From NCBI GenBank assembly GCA_016713235.1, contig JADJPN010000002.1, positions 649,313-713,312 on the forward strand: a stretch of 64,000 nucleotides of DNA, in the 5' to 3' direction. Positions 54,594-63,268 of the stretch are shown piece after piece (within the stretch, counting starts at the first letter, position 1; each line of letters opens with the position of its first letter). The translations under genes and the position numbers were made by a program. The notes beneath the pieces are model-generated. The model did not search any database. It saw only the letters and a list, made by a program, of their open reading frames with translations, and was not told the origin of the DNA. This stretch comes from Hyphomicrobiales bacterium. Lineage in GTDB: Bacteria > Pseudomonadota > Alphaproteobacteria > Rhizobiales > Xanthobacteraceae.

Positions 54594-55559
54594 TCAGCTT
54601 CCTGCTTTGAGTTTTCCGTTCAGGCCGCGTGGAGGCACTTCGCCGCCCAGTGCGCGCGAGATCGTGGTCACGTTGTGGTCGAGCATGCCGAGTAACGTGC
54701 CTTCGTAGCTGCCGGGAGCGCCGAGCGCGTCGGAATAGAGTTCGCCGCCGACGACGACATGGTGTCCGCGTGCGCGTGCACCCTCGACCAGTGCGCGGAT
54801 GTTGCGCTCCGGCACCGAACTTTCGACGAACACGGCGCGGATTTTTTTCGCTACAAGAAGCGACACGAGTTCTTCGATGCGCTTCAGGCCCGCTTCGCTC
54901 TCTGTCGAGAGGCCCTGAATGCCTTCGACCTCAAAGCCGTAGGCGCGGCCAAAATAGCTGAATGCGTCGTGCGCGGTGACAAGCACGCGCGTGGATTCCG
55001 GAACGGTCTTGAGAATTTTCCGGGCGTAACCGTCGAGCCGCTGAATTTCGGCGATGTAGGCTTTTGCGCCCGCTTCATACGTCGCACGTGCAGTTGGATC
55101 CCGTGCAATCAGCGCGTCACGCACCGCCTCAACTACGAGTGACCAGAGCTTCGGGTCCATCCAGACGTGGGGGTCTTTGCGGTCCTTATAGTCCTCATCA
55201 GCGAGTAATTGCGACGGCGGAATTTTCTCTGCTGCGAACAGCACGGTTTTCGAACGGGCGAGGGCTTTGAGCGTCTCATCCAGCTGCGCTTCCAGATGCA
55301 GGCCGTTTGCGACGACAAGATCGGCACCGCTGAGGCGCGCGATATCGGCCCGTGTCGGGCGGTAGGTGTGCGGATCCACGCCTTCGCCAAGCAGGCTCGT
55401 GACCTCGACGCGGTTGCCGCCGACGGCGCGGACAGTGTCCGCAAGCATCGAGACTGTGGCGACGACCTTGAGCGGCCTCTGCTGCGCCTCTGCGGCACCA
55501 GTGGGCCAGATAAGGGCCGCGGCAGCGGCGAAAACCAGTGCGGAAAGTGCGCGGCGCAA
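54594..55559 (-). CDS. sitA: Metal-binding periplasmic protein of a Mn/Fe ABC importer (SitA-like)
   Basis: A 321-residue cluster A-I solute-binding protein. Metal ligands are expected in GVDPHTYRPTRADI (His), DPHVWMDPKLW (His), VESSVPERN (Glu) and YSDALGAPGS (Asp). There is no His-rich loop, which favours Mn/Fe over Zn. Start at TTG 55559, with AGAGG nine bases upstream, gives a clean signal peptide (RRALSALVFAAAAALIW to AEAQ). The longer frame from 55628 is rejected because that TTG is the -35 TTGACA and the extension crosses the operator. Confidence 0.88.
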   Translation of the reverse strand: MRRALSALVFAAAAALIWPTGAAEAQQRPLKVVATVSMLADTVRAVGGNRVEVTSLLGEGVDPHTYRPTRADIARLSGADLVVANGLHLEAQLDETLKALARSKTVLFAAEKIPPSQLLADEDYKDRKDPHVWMDPKLWSLVVEAVRDALIARDPTARATYEAGAKAYIAEIQRLDGYARKILKTVPESTRVLVTAHDAFSYFGRAYGFEVEGIQGLSTESEAGLKRIEELVSLLVAKKIRAVFVESSVPERNIRALVEGARARGHHVVVGGELYSDALGAPGSYEGTLLGMLDHNVTTISRALGGEVPPRGLNGKLKAGS

Positions 55560-55580
55560 GGCGAGGCATCCTCTGCTGCA

Positions 55581-55651
55581 ATTGCGAATTACTTGCAACA
55601 AGATGAGCTTCCGGCTCAGAAATGTCAAGATTCCTGCGAGTCATTCGCAAG
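55581..55651 (-). promoter_or_regulatory. sitABCD promoter with two Fur/Mur-like operators
   Basis: On the minus strand: palindrome CTTGCGAATGACTCGCAGG (55651-55633), TTGACA (55628-55623), 17 bases, CATCTT (55605-55600), then palindrome GTTGCAAGTAATTCGCAAT (55599-55581) touching the -10. A repressor on the second site would block the start of transcription. The second site is nearly identical to the one at 28589-28607. Confidence 0.7.
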
Positions 55652-55676
55652 AATTCCGTCCCCCTCCAAACGCAAA

Positions 55677-55702
55677 AGCCGGCACTGTTTCGGGTGCCGG
55701 CT
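55677..55702. terminator. Intrinsic terminator, mainly for the thioredoxin-like gene
   Basis: AGCCGGCAC, eight-base loop, GTGCCGGCT, with T-rich sequence on both sides. On the minus strand it ends the transcript of the gene at 55730 and insulates the sit promoter. Confidence 0.88.
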
Positions 55703-55729
55703 TTCTGTTTCTGTTGATTTGGCTTGCGC

Positions 55730-56338
55730 TTACGAGCCGTAGTGGATCGTGCAGCCATAAGCGCGCGTGGAGGGGTTCGGCACCGGCTTGTTTGCGGCGA
55801 TCGCGGCCAGCGTTTCGCGCACATAGTTCACGGCTTTCGGGAGCGAGTCCGCGCGATAGGACGGGATGCTGTCGATGCCGCCTTTATAAACAAGTGTACC
55901 CTTGGCATCGATCACATACATATGCGGTGTGGTCTGCGCGCCATAGAGCGAGCCGACCTTGCCGTCCGGGTCGAGCACGACATTCGTTGGCACGGCGTTG
56001 CGTTCTTCGTTTTTCTTGATTGCAGCAGGCCCTTCGAGGAAGCCCTGCTTGCCCTGTGGCGAGGAAATAACCTGAAGCCAAACAACACCCTGGCCGGTTG
56101 CGGCCTTCTGCGTCGACTGCATGTTGTTCGCGCCGTAGTGCATCTTCACATACGGACAATCGTGGTTGGTCCATTCAAGCACCACGATCTTGCCGCGCAG
56201 CGATTTAAGATCGAGCATCTTGCCGTCGGCGGTGCGGGCGGTGAAGTTCGGCGCTTCCCTGCCGATATCGGGCGAGGCGGTGGCGGGAAGCGCGAGTATT
56301 GTTGTGAGGGCGGCGGTTGCGATCAGTTTCTTGATCAT
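55730..56338 (-). CDS. Periplasmic thioredoxin-like/redoxin-domain protein
   Basis: A 202-residue exported protein (signal MIKKLIATAALTTILALPATA) with an AhpC/TSA-like fold: IGREAPNFTARTADGKMLDL, then LEWTNHDCPYVKMHYGAN with a single Cys in place of CXXC, then VPTNVVLDPDGKVGSLYGAQ and TPHMYVIDAKG. A second Cys is in AYGCTIHYGS near the end and may be resolving. Such proteins have peroxiredoxin-like marks. It lies 15 bases after the DsbD-like gene, which probably supplies electrons. Confidence 0.85.
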   Translation of the reverse strand: MIKKLIATAALTTILALPATASPDIGREAPNFTARTADGKMLDLKSLRGKIVVLEWTNHDCPYVKMHYGANNMQSTQKAATGQGVVWLQVISSPQGKQGFLEGPAAIKKNEERNAVPTNVVLDPDGKVGSLYGAQTTPHMYVIDAKGTLVYKGGIDSIPSYRADSLPKAVNYVRETLAAIAANKPVPNPSTRAYGCTIHYGS

Positions 56339-56353
56339 GCTTTCTCCCTTTCT

Positions 56354-58468
56354 TCAGTTTTCGATGCGGGCAGTCTTGGACTGGCCGATTTCTCGCAAGA
56401 CAATTTCAGGCGTCAGAATCTGCGGAAGTACGACCGGCTGCGCGGAAGCACCCGCAGGATAGAAGACGTAAAGCGGCACACCATTGCGTCCGAACTTCGC
56501 AAGCATCTGCGTGATCGCCGGATCGCGATGGGTCCAGTCGCCTTTGAGGTACGCGATGTTCGCGGCTTCAAATGCGGAAATCACGTTTGCGCGCTCCAGC
56601 GCCACGCGTTCGTTGACGAGACAGGTGATGCACCAGGCGGCGGTGAGATTGACGAAGACCGGGCGATTTTGCGCGCGCAGCTCTTCGAGCCGCGTTGGCG
56701 AAAAGGCTTCGTAACGCGCGTTTGCATCGGCGGTCTGTTCCGGAGCTGCCGCGTCTTTCACGAAATATACGCCGATTGCGAGCGCTGCGACGATCGAAAC
56801 CGCTGCAAGGGAGAAATTTGCAATACGCCAGCTTTTTCCAGCTGAAGTGAAAATCCATGCGCCAAACGCGATCAGCAACATACCAACCAGCGCCGCAGCG
56901 ACAGCGTTCGCTCCGGCCTGTTGTGCCAGGACCCAGACCAGCCAGATCGCAGTCGCGTACATCGGGAAGGCGAGCGCTTGCTTCAGCCGTTCCATCCACG
57001 GTCCCGGCCGCGGCAGGAAGCGTAGAAGCACCGGGAAATAGCAGAGCAGCAGATAAGGCAGTGCCAAGCCGAGGCCGAGTGCCAGGAAGATCGCGAACAG
57101 GACCGGCGCGGGCTGCGCAACTGCAAAGCCGAGTGCCGTGCCCATGAAGGGCGCGGTGCAGGGCGTCGCGACCACTGCCGCAAGCGCTCCCGCCAGAAAG
57201 CTCATGCCGTAGCCGTCGTTGCCGCCGTAAGCGCCGAGGCGCGAGAGCGACCCGCCAAAGGCAATCAGGCCAGACTGGCTCAGGCCTACTGCGAAGATGA
57301 GGTAGGCGAGCAGCAGCACGAAGAGCGGCGACTGAAACTGGAAGCCCCAGCCAAGTTCCGCGCCGCCTGCTTTTACCGCAAGTACGATCGCCGCAAAGAC
57401 ACCGAAACAGGCGAGCACGCCGGCGGTATAGGCGAGGCCATGAAAATGCCGCTGCCGGTAGCCCATGCGTGAGTGGTTGAGGAGCGAGAGCACCTTGATC
57501 GAGAGCACCGGAAAGACGCAGGGCATGAGGTTCAGAATGATGCCGCCGAGCAGCGCGAAAGCGAGCGCCGTAAGCATGCCGATCTGTGGCATCGCGAAAG
57601 TGTTCTGCGCGGTGAATGCACCGGTGAGCGGCGCATCGACGGCATAAGCCGTTTGCGTCGTGCGGGTGCCGTTCGCTTCGTCGACCACGAGGACGCCGCG
57701 CAAAGTCGGCGGCACTTTCTGCTCATAGGGATCGAGCGCGAGCGAGAGTTCGCCGTCGCGCACGACCAGCGGTTGGTTGGCGGCGTGTTTGATCACACCC
57801 CAGTCGGACGGAAAAAATTGCGCGCTCTTGATCTTCGTGCGTGAAATATCGGAAGACGCAGCAGCGAGTTCGATCTTCCCGTTCGCGGCATTTGCTGTGA
57901 ACGGCCATGCATTTTCGACGGGAAGTTTTGCTCGCGCGGATTCGATCTCGCGGATGCTGATACCGGTTGAGAAACCTTTTGCGACTACGGGAAGGGTGAG
58001 CTCGAGCGTCACCTGTTCGGGAATGCAGATCTCTTCACAGACAAGCCAATCGACTACCGCCTTGATCGGGAAGCTGTCGCCGGCGCGAAGCGTCTCCGGA
58101 AGCTTGATCACGGTCAGCAGCGTGACATCATCTTCGTAGCCGTAGTTCGCGACCGGGCCAATCATGATGCGCTTCGGCGCGGGCCAGAGAATTTCGCCGG
58201 CGCTTGCGCCGGCGGGGAGCGTCCAGGCGATCGAAGTCGGCGTGCCGGCGTCGCCGGAATTCTGCCAATATGTGTGCCAGCGCGGCTTGATGATTTTGTG
58301 GAGGCCGACGGTGATCGTGCCACCGGCTTCGACAGAACGCGCGTCGCTGATGAGGCGCGCGGTTACGTGCTCAGTTTTGGCGATTTCTGCCGCCTGAAGC
58401 GGTACTGCGAACGTGGTGAGCGCAAGCGCTACGAAAAAAGATAAAGTAGCAGGACGGAACAGTTTCAT
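56354..58468 (-). CDS. DsbD/ScsB-like thiol:disulfide interchange protein
   Basis: A 704-residue inner-membrane reductase. The order is: signal peptide; an N-terminal immunoglobulin-like domain (residues about 25-270, with VDWLVCEEICIPEQVTLEL holding CXXXC); eight transmembrane helices with Cys at VATPCTAPFMG and NLMPCVFPVLSIKVL; and a C-terminal thioredoxin domain with NLTAAWCITCLVNE. This is closer to ScsB than to E. coli DsbD in size. It should pass cytoplasmic electrons to periplasmic thiols, probably to the redoxin gene downstream. Start ATG 58468. Confidence 0.9.
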   Translation of the reverse strand: MKLFRPATLSFFVALALTTFAVPLQAAEIAKTEHVTARLISDARSVEAGGTITVGLHKIIKPRWHTYWQNSGDAGTPTSIAWTLPAGASAGEILWPAPKRIMIGPVANYGYEDDVTLLTVIKLPETLRAGDSFPIKAVVDWLVCEEICIPEQVTLELTLPVVAKGFSTGISIREIESARAKLPVENAWPFTANAANGKIELAAASSDISRTKIKSAQFFPSDWGVIKHAANQPLVVRDGELSLALDPYEQKVPPTLRGVLVVDEANGTRTTQTAYAVDAPLTGAFTAQNTFAMPQIGMLTALAFALLGGIILNLMPCVFPVLSIKVLSLLNHSRMGYRQRHFHGLAYTAGVLACFGVFAAIVLAVKAGGAELGWGFQFQSPLFVLLLAYLIFAVGLSQSGLIAFGGSLSRLGAYGGNDGYGMSFLAGALAAVVATPCTAPFMGTALGFAVAQPAPVLFAIFLALGLGLALPYLLLCYFPVLLRFLPRPGPWMERLKQALAFPMYATAIWLVWVLAQQAGANAVAAALVGMLLIAFGAWIFTSAGKSWRIANFSLAAVSIVAALAIGVYFVKDAAAPEQTADANARYEAFSPTRLEELRAQNRPVFVNLTAAWCITCLVNERVALERANVISAFEAANIAYLKGDWTHRDPAITQMLAKFGRNGVPLYVFYPAGASAQPVVLPQILTPEIVLREIGQSKTARIEN

Positions 58469-58821
58469 TTCGCGCGCGCTTCGCCTCACTTTTCGACGCT
58501 TGAGTCTACGCCACTACCTTCTCAATTTGGCGAAAGATCAGCGGTCGCGAATCTGCATGGATGCAAGTGGGCAATAGCCCAAAGACGTGGCGCTATTGGG
58601 CCCATCTCGGTAGTGGGCATGACTATCGCCTGCCAGTCCGCTATTTAAACTATTGAAATTACTAAATTTATTTAGTGGGCGAGTTGCCCACAATTGCTGC
58701 CCATCAATCTAGTGGGACTATTTGAGGTTGACCGGGACAGGCGCCGGAGGTCTGCTTTGGACATGCGAAAGGGCGGCAAACAGCCTGCGCGGGGAAACAA
58801 CCAAGGAGGAACACGAGGGTC
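58469..58821. promoter_or_regulatory. 353-base divergent control region with a TAGTGGGC repeat cluster
   Basis: The region separates the leftward DsbD-like gene from the rightward methyltransferase gene. AGTGGGC or AGTGGGA occurs at 58566, 58612, 58674 and 58711, and inverted copies (GCCCA or CCACTA) at 58511, 58577, 58685 and 58698. GTGGGC-GAGTT-GCCCAC (58675-58691) is a perfect inverted repeat. Between them lies an AT-rich core (58640-58675). A ribosome site AAGGAGG is at about 58803. I read this as an operator array, not proven. Confidence 0.5.
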
Positions 58822-60231
58822 ATGCAGGCCGACGAAATACTCCAGGAAATTTCCGACTATTGCCGCCGCGCTGGACTCGCCGAGTCGACGTTCGGCCGCC
58901 GCGCAGTGAACGATGGCAAGCTTGTCAGCCGTCTGCGCGACGGCGGGCGCATCACGACCGTCACGCTCGACCGTATCCGCACCTTCATGCACGACAGCGT
59001 TCCGGCTTCCCGCGGCGTGGTGATCCAGCGGCCGATACCGCCGCGACCGATCATCTCGATGCCACCCGCACCTCTTGCCGAAGACGAAGGCGACGATCCG
59101 CAGAAAAATTTCCGCTTCTTCGACAACCGCCAGAAATATCTCCTGTTCGTGAATACTTGCGGCGAGAAGTCGGTGATCGCCAATCGCGTCGGTATGGAGC
59201 TTGGCAACATCCATCCGCGTCCGCCGGCGCTGCGCGTGTTCGATGCGGGCGTCGGCGATGCAACGGTGCTCTCACGCGTAATGCGAGCGATGCATGAGCG
59301 TTATTCGACGTTGCCGTTCTATATCGTGGGTAAGGAAATCAGCCTCGAAGATGTGCGGCTTGCGCTCGACAAGATGGCAGATCGCTTCTTCGAGCATCCT
59401 TCCACGGTGCTCGTGCTGACCAACATGTATTACTCCGAAGCACCGTGGCTCACCACGCATTCGCGCGAAGCGGCGTCGAGCATGGTGTGGCACGAGTTGG
59501 CACTCACCGGGAATTCCGCGTTCTCGTTCGAATCGCAAATCTCCGCGCTGCAGCCGTTCCTTGCAGATAACTGGAAGGCACGCGTTTCGCCCAAGAGCGG
59601 AAATCCGGTGTACGAGCGGCCCGTCGTGCTCGTGATTTACCGGCAGGATCATAGATTTTTGCTCGACAACATCATCCCGAAGCGCGGCGCGACGGATGCG
59701 AACTACGATCTCGTAATGGCGTCGCAGCCTTACCGCCTACGTTCCTCTGTCGACTTCAAGGCGAAGAAGGTGATCGCACCACTTGCGCGTGCGCTCGGGC
59801 CGGGTGGCCGCATGATCGGCATTCACTCGCGCGGCGATGATCCGGGGCAGGAGATCATCCAAAAAGTGTGGCCCGGCGATAACCCCTATACACAGGATCG
59901 TCACGCGATCTTGCGAGCGGTGAAAAACGAACTCGGCACGGCGGGCCGCGATCTGAATTTCAACGCTTACGCTGATAACCGCTCGATCTTCCGGTACGAC
60001 ATGCATACGCTGCCGAGCGAAATTTCGGCGGAGAGCGGCTCGTCCATCGGTACCTCGACGCTGTTCGCAGCTTGGAACGCCGCGATCTATGTTTCTCAGG
60101 TCGAAGACGATCGACTGTCAGCAGTCGTGACCGACGATCGCTATCTGCAAGCGACTCGCGAAGTGCTGCAAAAGCACGGCGGGCTCTGGTTCAACGACGA
60201 GTCCTATGTCATCTCCAGAAAGCGGGATTAA
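58822..60231 (+). CDS. SAM-dependent methyltransferase with HTH-like N-terminal domain
   Basis: A 469-residue protein. Residues 1-60 (YCRRAGLAESTFGRRAV, then DGKLVSRLRDGGRITTVTL) look like a Cro/Xre-type helix-turn-helix. After a proline-rich linker (about 66-90) comes a Rossmann methyltransferase domain with SAM motif I LRVFDAGVGDATVLSRVM and a later VMASQPYRLRSSVDF and LGPGGRMIGIHSRGDD. There is no membrane segment. It is followed after three bases by an MTHFR-like gene, so the two likely work together in one-carbon or methyl metabolism. The pairing is, as I recall, conserved in Rhizobiales, but its substrate is unknown to me. Confidence 0.75.
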   Translation: MQADEILQEISDYCRRAGLAESTFGRRAVNDGKLVSRLRDGGRITTVTLDRIRTFMHDSVPASRGVVIQRPIPPRPIISMPPAPLAEDEGDDPQKNFRFFDNRQKYLLFVNTCGEKSVIANRVGMELGNIHPRPPALRVFDAGVGDATVLSRVMRAMHERYSTLPFYIVGKEISLEDVRLALDKMADRFFEHPSTVLVLTNMYYSEAPWLTTHSREAASSMVWHELALTGNSAFSFESQISALQPFLADNWKARVSPKSGNPVYERPVVLVIYRQDHRFLLDNIIPKRGATDANYDLVMASQPYRLRSSVDFKAKKVIAPLARALGPGGRMIGIHSRGDDPGQEIIQKVWPGDNPYTQDRHAILRAVKNELGTAGRDLNFNAYADNRSIFRYDMHTLPSEISAESGSSIGTSTLFAAWNAAIYVSQVEDDRLSAVVTDDRYLQATREVLQKHGGLWFNDESYVISRKRD

Positions 60232-60234
60232 GCC

Positions 60235-61117
60235 ATGCTCAGTCCGCACAGCTTAGAGAAAACTGCCGACGCCCCGGATTTCAACGCGTTACTGAACGAC
60301 GTCTCGTTGGAAGCGGTTATGCCGGGGCTGCGAGCTGCATGAGGCGGCGTCCATGCTTCAGACCGGCACTTCGATTTATCTCACCGATCTTCCGAATCGT
60401 ACCGAAGAAAAGCTTGTACAAAGTGCGACCGGCATATTCATGCGCGGCTTGAAGCCAGTACCGCATATTGCTGCGCGCAACGTGTCGTCGGAGAAGAAGC
60501 TCGCTAAGTTGCTTTCGCGGCTCTCCGCATCGGCCGGCGTGAACAAGATCATGCTGATCGGCGGTGATCGTCCGCGCAGCGCCGGTCCTTTCGACCGTGC
60601 GATCGACGTGATCGAGAGCGGCGTACTGGAGGGAAGCGGTATTAGCGAGATCGGTATCGCCGCATACCCCGAAGGGCATCCGAGTATTTCCGAAGACATG
60701 CTCCGCGTTTCGCTTCGAGACAAGTTGCAAGCGGCCGAGCGGGTGGGGCTGGTAGCCCATATTGTTACGCAGTTCTGCTTCGACGCCTGGCCGGTGGTGA
60801 CGTGGCTGCGCGCCTTGCGCGCAAGCGGTGTTCACAATCAGGTCCGGATCGGCATGGCGGGACCCGCGAGTATTCCTTCGCTGATGAAGTTCGCGCAGCG
60901 TTGCGGCGTTCGCGCGTCCGCGAAAGGATTCACGCGTCACGCGGCGTCAATCGGCAAGCTGCTCACGCGCGCGACGCCGGCGGAAATGGTGACCGAACTT
61001 GCCGAAGCGGCGGCTTCGGAAAATCTCGGCGAGATTGCCGCGCACTTCTATTCGTTCGGCGGTTTGCCGCAGGCTGCGAAGTGGGTGCGCGATGCGAAGG
61101 CGGGCACGATCGCGTAA
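60235..61117 (+). CDS. Methylenetetrahydrofolate reductase-like protein (frameshift)
   Basis: A MetF-fold flavoprotein of about 294 residues after repair. It begins MLSPHSLEKTADAPDFNAL; NDVSLEAVMP holds the Glu that corresponds to the catalytic Glu28 of E. coli MetF. Later marks are MLIGGDRPRSAGPFDRAI, AAYPEGHPSISEDML and IVTQFCFDAW. Near 60327-60340 the frame breaks (GLR should run on to ELHEAASMLQTG); a two-base restoration or one-base removal mends it. The sequence is distant from housekeeping MetF, so a different pterin or acceptor is possible. Confidence 0.8.
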
Positions 61118-61130
61118 CTCCCCGGCGGCG

Positions 61131-61883
61131 TTACTCGTCGTAGCGCTTCCAGCCGTCCTGCGTAAGCCGCTCCTGCGGCAGGAAGCGCTTCTTGTAGTCC
61201 ATCTTCCGTGCGCCATCGACCCAATAGCCGAGATAGACGTAAGGCAAGCCCATGCGGCGCGCGCGATCGACGTGATCCAGAATAAGGAACGTGCCGAGCG
61301 AGCGTTCGCGCGCGATCTCCGGGTCGTAGTACGAATAAACCATCGAGAGGCCATCCGAGAGCACGTCGGTAAGCGCGACTGCAACAAGGGGGCCTTCGCC
61401 GCGGCCGGTCAGAAACGTATCCGGCCCGCGCGGGCGATATTCAATCAGCCGCGAGCGGACGTGGCTGTCTTCCACCATCATCGAGTAATCGAGCACGGTC
61501 ATGTCGACCATGCCGCCGTCGGCGTGGCGCGCGTCGAGATAGTGCCGGAACAGCGAATATTGTTCGGCGCTGGGGATCGGTTGGCGCGCATGACCGACGA
61601 TGTCGGCATTCGCTTTCAGTGCACGCTTGAAGGTGCGCGACGGCTCGAAGTCGCTGACGAGGACGCGCACCGAAACGCAGGCGCGACACGACTCGCAGGC
61701 AGGGCGATACGCGATGGATTGCGAGCGGCGAAAGCCGCCATGCGTAAGAATATCGTTGATCTCGGGTGCGCGGTCGCCGACCAGATGCGTGAAGACCTTG
61801 CGCTCTTTCTTTCCGGGCAGATACGGACACGCCGAAGGGCTTGTCAGAAAGAACTGTGGAGTATCGCGGGAATGTTTAGTCAC
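61131..61883 (-). CDS. bpt: Aspartate/glutamate leucyltransferase (Bpt)
   Basis: N-end-rule transferase that adds leucine from Leu-tRNA to proteins with N-terminal Asp or Glu, marking them for ClpSAP. The 250-residue product has the N-terminal Cys/zinc-like region ACPYLPGKKERKVFTHL, AYRPACESCRACVSVRV and the C-terminal GYWVDGARKMDYKKRFLPQE. Often annotated arginyltransferase (ate). It converges on the MTHFR-like gene. Confidence 0.94.
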   Translation of the reverse strand: MTKHSRDTPQFFLTSPSACPYLPGKKERKVFTHLVGDRAPEINDILTHGGFRRSQSIAYRPACESCRACVSVRVLVSDFEPSRTFKRALKANADIVGHARQPIPSAEQYSLFRHYLDARHADGGMVDMTVLDYSMMVEDSHVRSRLIEYRPRGPDTFLTGRGEGPLVAVALTDVLSDGLSMVYSYYDPEIARERSLGTFLILDHVDRARRMGLPYVYLGYWVDGARKMDYKKRFLPQERLTQDGWKRYDE

Positions 61884-62016
61884 CGCCCGAAGCGCCCTTT
61901 ACGCGCCAGCCGCCCTGAATCATCGCGCTTTCACGCGCTCCCGTCAAAGGGCGTTTTCGTGACAGTATGGCGTGTGAGCCTGGCCGCCGAAAAAAACCGC
62001 CACCATGGGTCACGCG

Positions 62017-62538
62017 TTATTTCCGTCTGAGCGACGCAGCACGCGCCTCGTCATTGATCATGACACTACCCGTCAAATAGTCGTGCAGCGTGCGACGGCG
62101 TGAGTTGAAGAGTGTCACGAGCAGGATCAGCGGCGTTAGCGCGCTGGAAAGCACCCAGAAGACGAGCGCGTGAACCGCGCCGAGCAGGAAATACATCGGT
62201 GCGCCGTACCAGGTGCGCATCTGCAATCCCATCAGCCGCATGCCGTAGGTTGCGGAGTGGGGCGAGCCGAGAGTCAGGCCGACATAAAGCACCGCCCAGA
62301 TCGCGGCGATGGGCCCGAGAATGGCGAACACAAAGACGCCGAGGCCAAACGTGATCACCGTGAAGATCAGCATAAAGAACGCGAGTACCAGTACCGGAAA
62401 CAATACGATCACTGCGTCGAACAGGAAGGCGATGATGCGGCGCGCGAGAACGCCTTCGAACAGTTCCGGCTGTGTCACCGGATCATAAGCGTGGGGGCGG
62501 GGTTCGCTCGAGGTGCCGATGCGCGGTTGTTCTGTCAC
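62017..62538 (-). CDS. RDD family membrane protein
   Basis: A 173-residue protein with three to four transmembrane helices. The name-giving Arg and Asp residues are in LARRIIAFLFDAVIVL, and SRRRTLHDYLTGSVMI is the usual end. Start is GTG at 62538 (MTEQPRIGTSSEPRPHAYDP); a longer frame to 62598 looks non-coding. RDD proteins include Na+/H+ antiporters, but most are unassigned. It lies upstream of bpt on the same strand with about 130 bases between. Confidence 0.88.
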   Translation of the reverse strand: MTEQPRIGTSSEPRPHAYDPVTQPELFEGVLARRIIAFLFDAVIVLFPVLVLAFFMLIFTVITFGLGVFVFAILGPIAAIWAVLYVGLTLGSPHSATYGMRLMGLQMRTWYGAPMYFLLGAVHALVFWVLSSALTPLILLVTLFNSRRRTLHDYLTGSVMINDEARAASLRRK

Positions 62539-62613
62539 TGAGTTTTCTCCCAACGCAATAACGTGGTGACGGCTTTTCGTTCCACAAGAGCCTACCACGG
62601 ACGCCGGTCCGCC

Positions 62614-63135
62614 CTAATACTTCCTGATCTGCGGCGTTCGCTCGGGCGCAACATAGACGCATCCCGACGGTTCCTGGCATGTCGCTGCCTTTGTGCAGAG
62701 CGTTCTGCCGTTGCCGCAGTCCTGAATGAGGTCGGGATTGATGCAGGTATTCTTGCTGGAGCAGATGCGGCCGGTGATGCAGCGCGCGCCGCCACAAGCC
62801 GGGCCGTCCGCCTCGAGCCCCTCGCACTGGCCGTCGTCCGTGCAGGTGCTGCCGGGAGGGCAGGCGAAACCGTTTTTACATTGTTGATAGCTCGTCGGCG
62901 CGCAGGTGCCCGAACGGAACCGGTGTTCGGTATAGCCCGGCTCGCAGAAGCCGCCCGTCGATGTTCTGGTTGAGCCGCGCGGGACGTCGATGAGAAAGCC
63001 ACAAGTGTCGCCAATCAAACAGGCATGGCCTGCCGGGCAGTAATTTCCGTTTCCGCAATCGACCGTCTGCGCACCGGCTTGTTGCGAGAACAACGCGGTT
63101 GCAAGAACTGCGACGAGGAAAAGAACTCGAGGCAA
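62614..63135 (-). CDS. Secreted protein with four 4-Cys repeats
   Basis: A 173-residue protein with a signal peptide (MPRVLFLVAVLATALFSQQAGA) and 18 cysteines in the mature part. Four units share the pattern C-x4/6-C-x5-C-x5-C: DCGNGNYCPAGHACLIGDTC, QCKNGFACPPGSTCTDDGQC, ACGGARCITGRICSSKNTC and DCGNGRTLCTKAATCQEPSGC. Two further Cys lie between units 1 and 2. The even number suggests full disulfide pairing in the periplasm or outside. Similar Cys-rich proteins occur in Bradyrhizobium relatives without known function. Confidence 0.85.
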   Translation of the reverse strand: MPRVLFLVAVLATALFSQQAGAQTVDCGNGNYCPAGHACLIGDTCGFLIDVPRGSTRTSTGGFCEPGYTEHRFRSGTCAPTSYQQCKNGFACPPGSTCTDDGQCEGLEADGPACGGARCITGRICSSKNTCINPDLIQDCGNGRTLCTKAATCQEPSGCVYVAPERTPQIRKY

Positions 63136-63268
63136 GTCGTTCTCCTGAACAGAGCGCGTAATGCTAGGCTTGATAGGAGGAAAGCAATGGCGCGTTAGAG
63201 CCCGAAGGCAACGCGGCGGGAGAAGCCATTCTCGTTGAACCCGCGTTCTGCCGTGCCCTTCAATCCCG

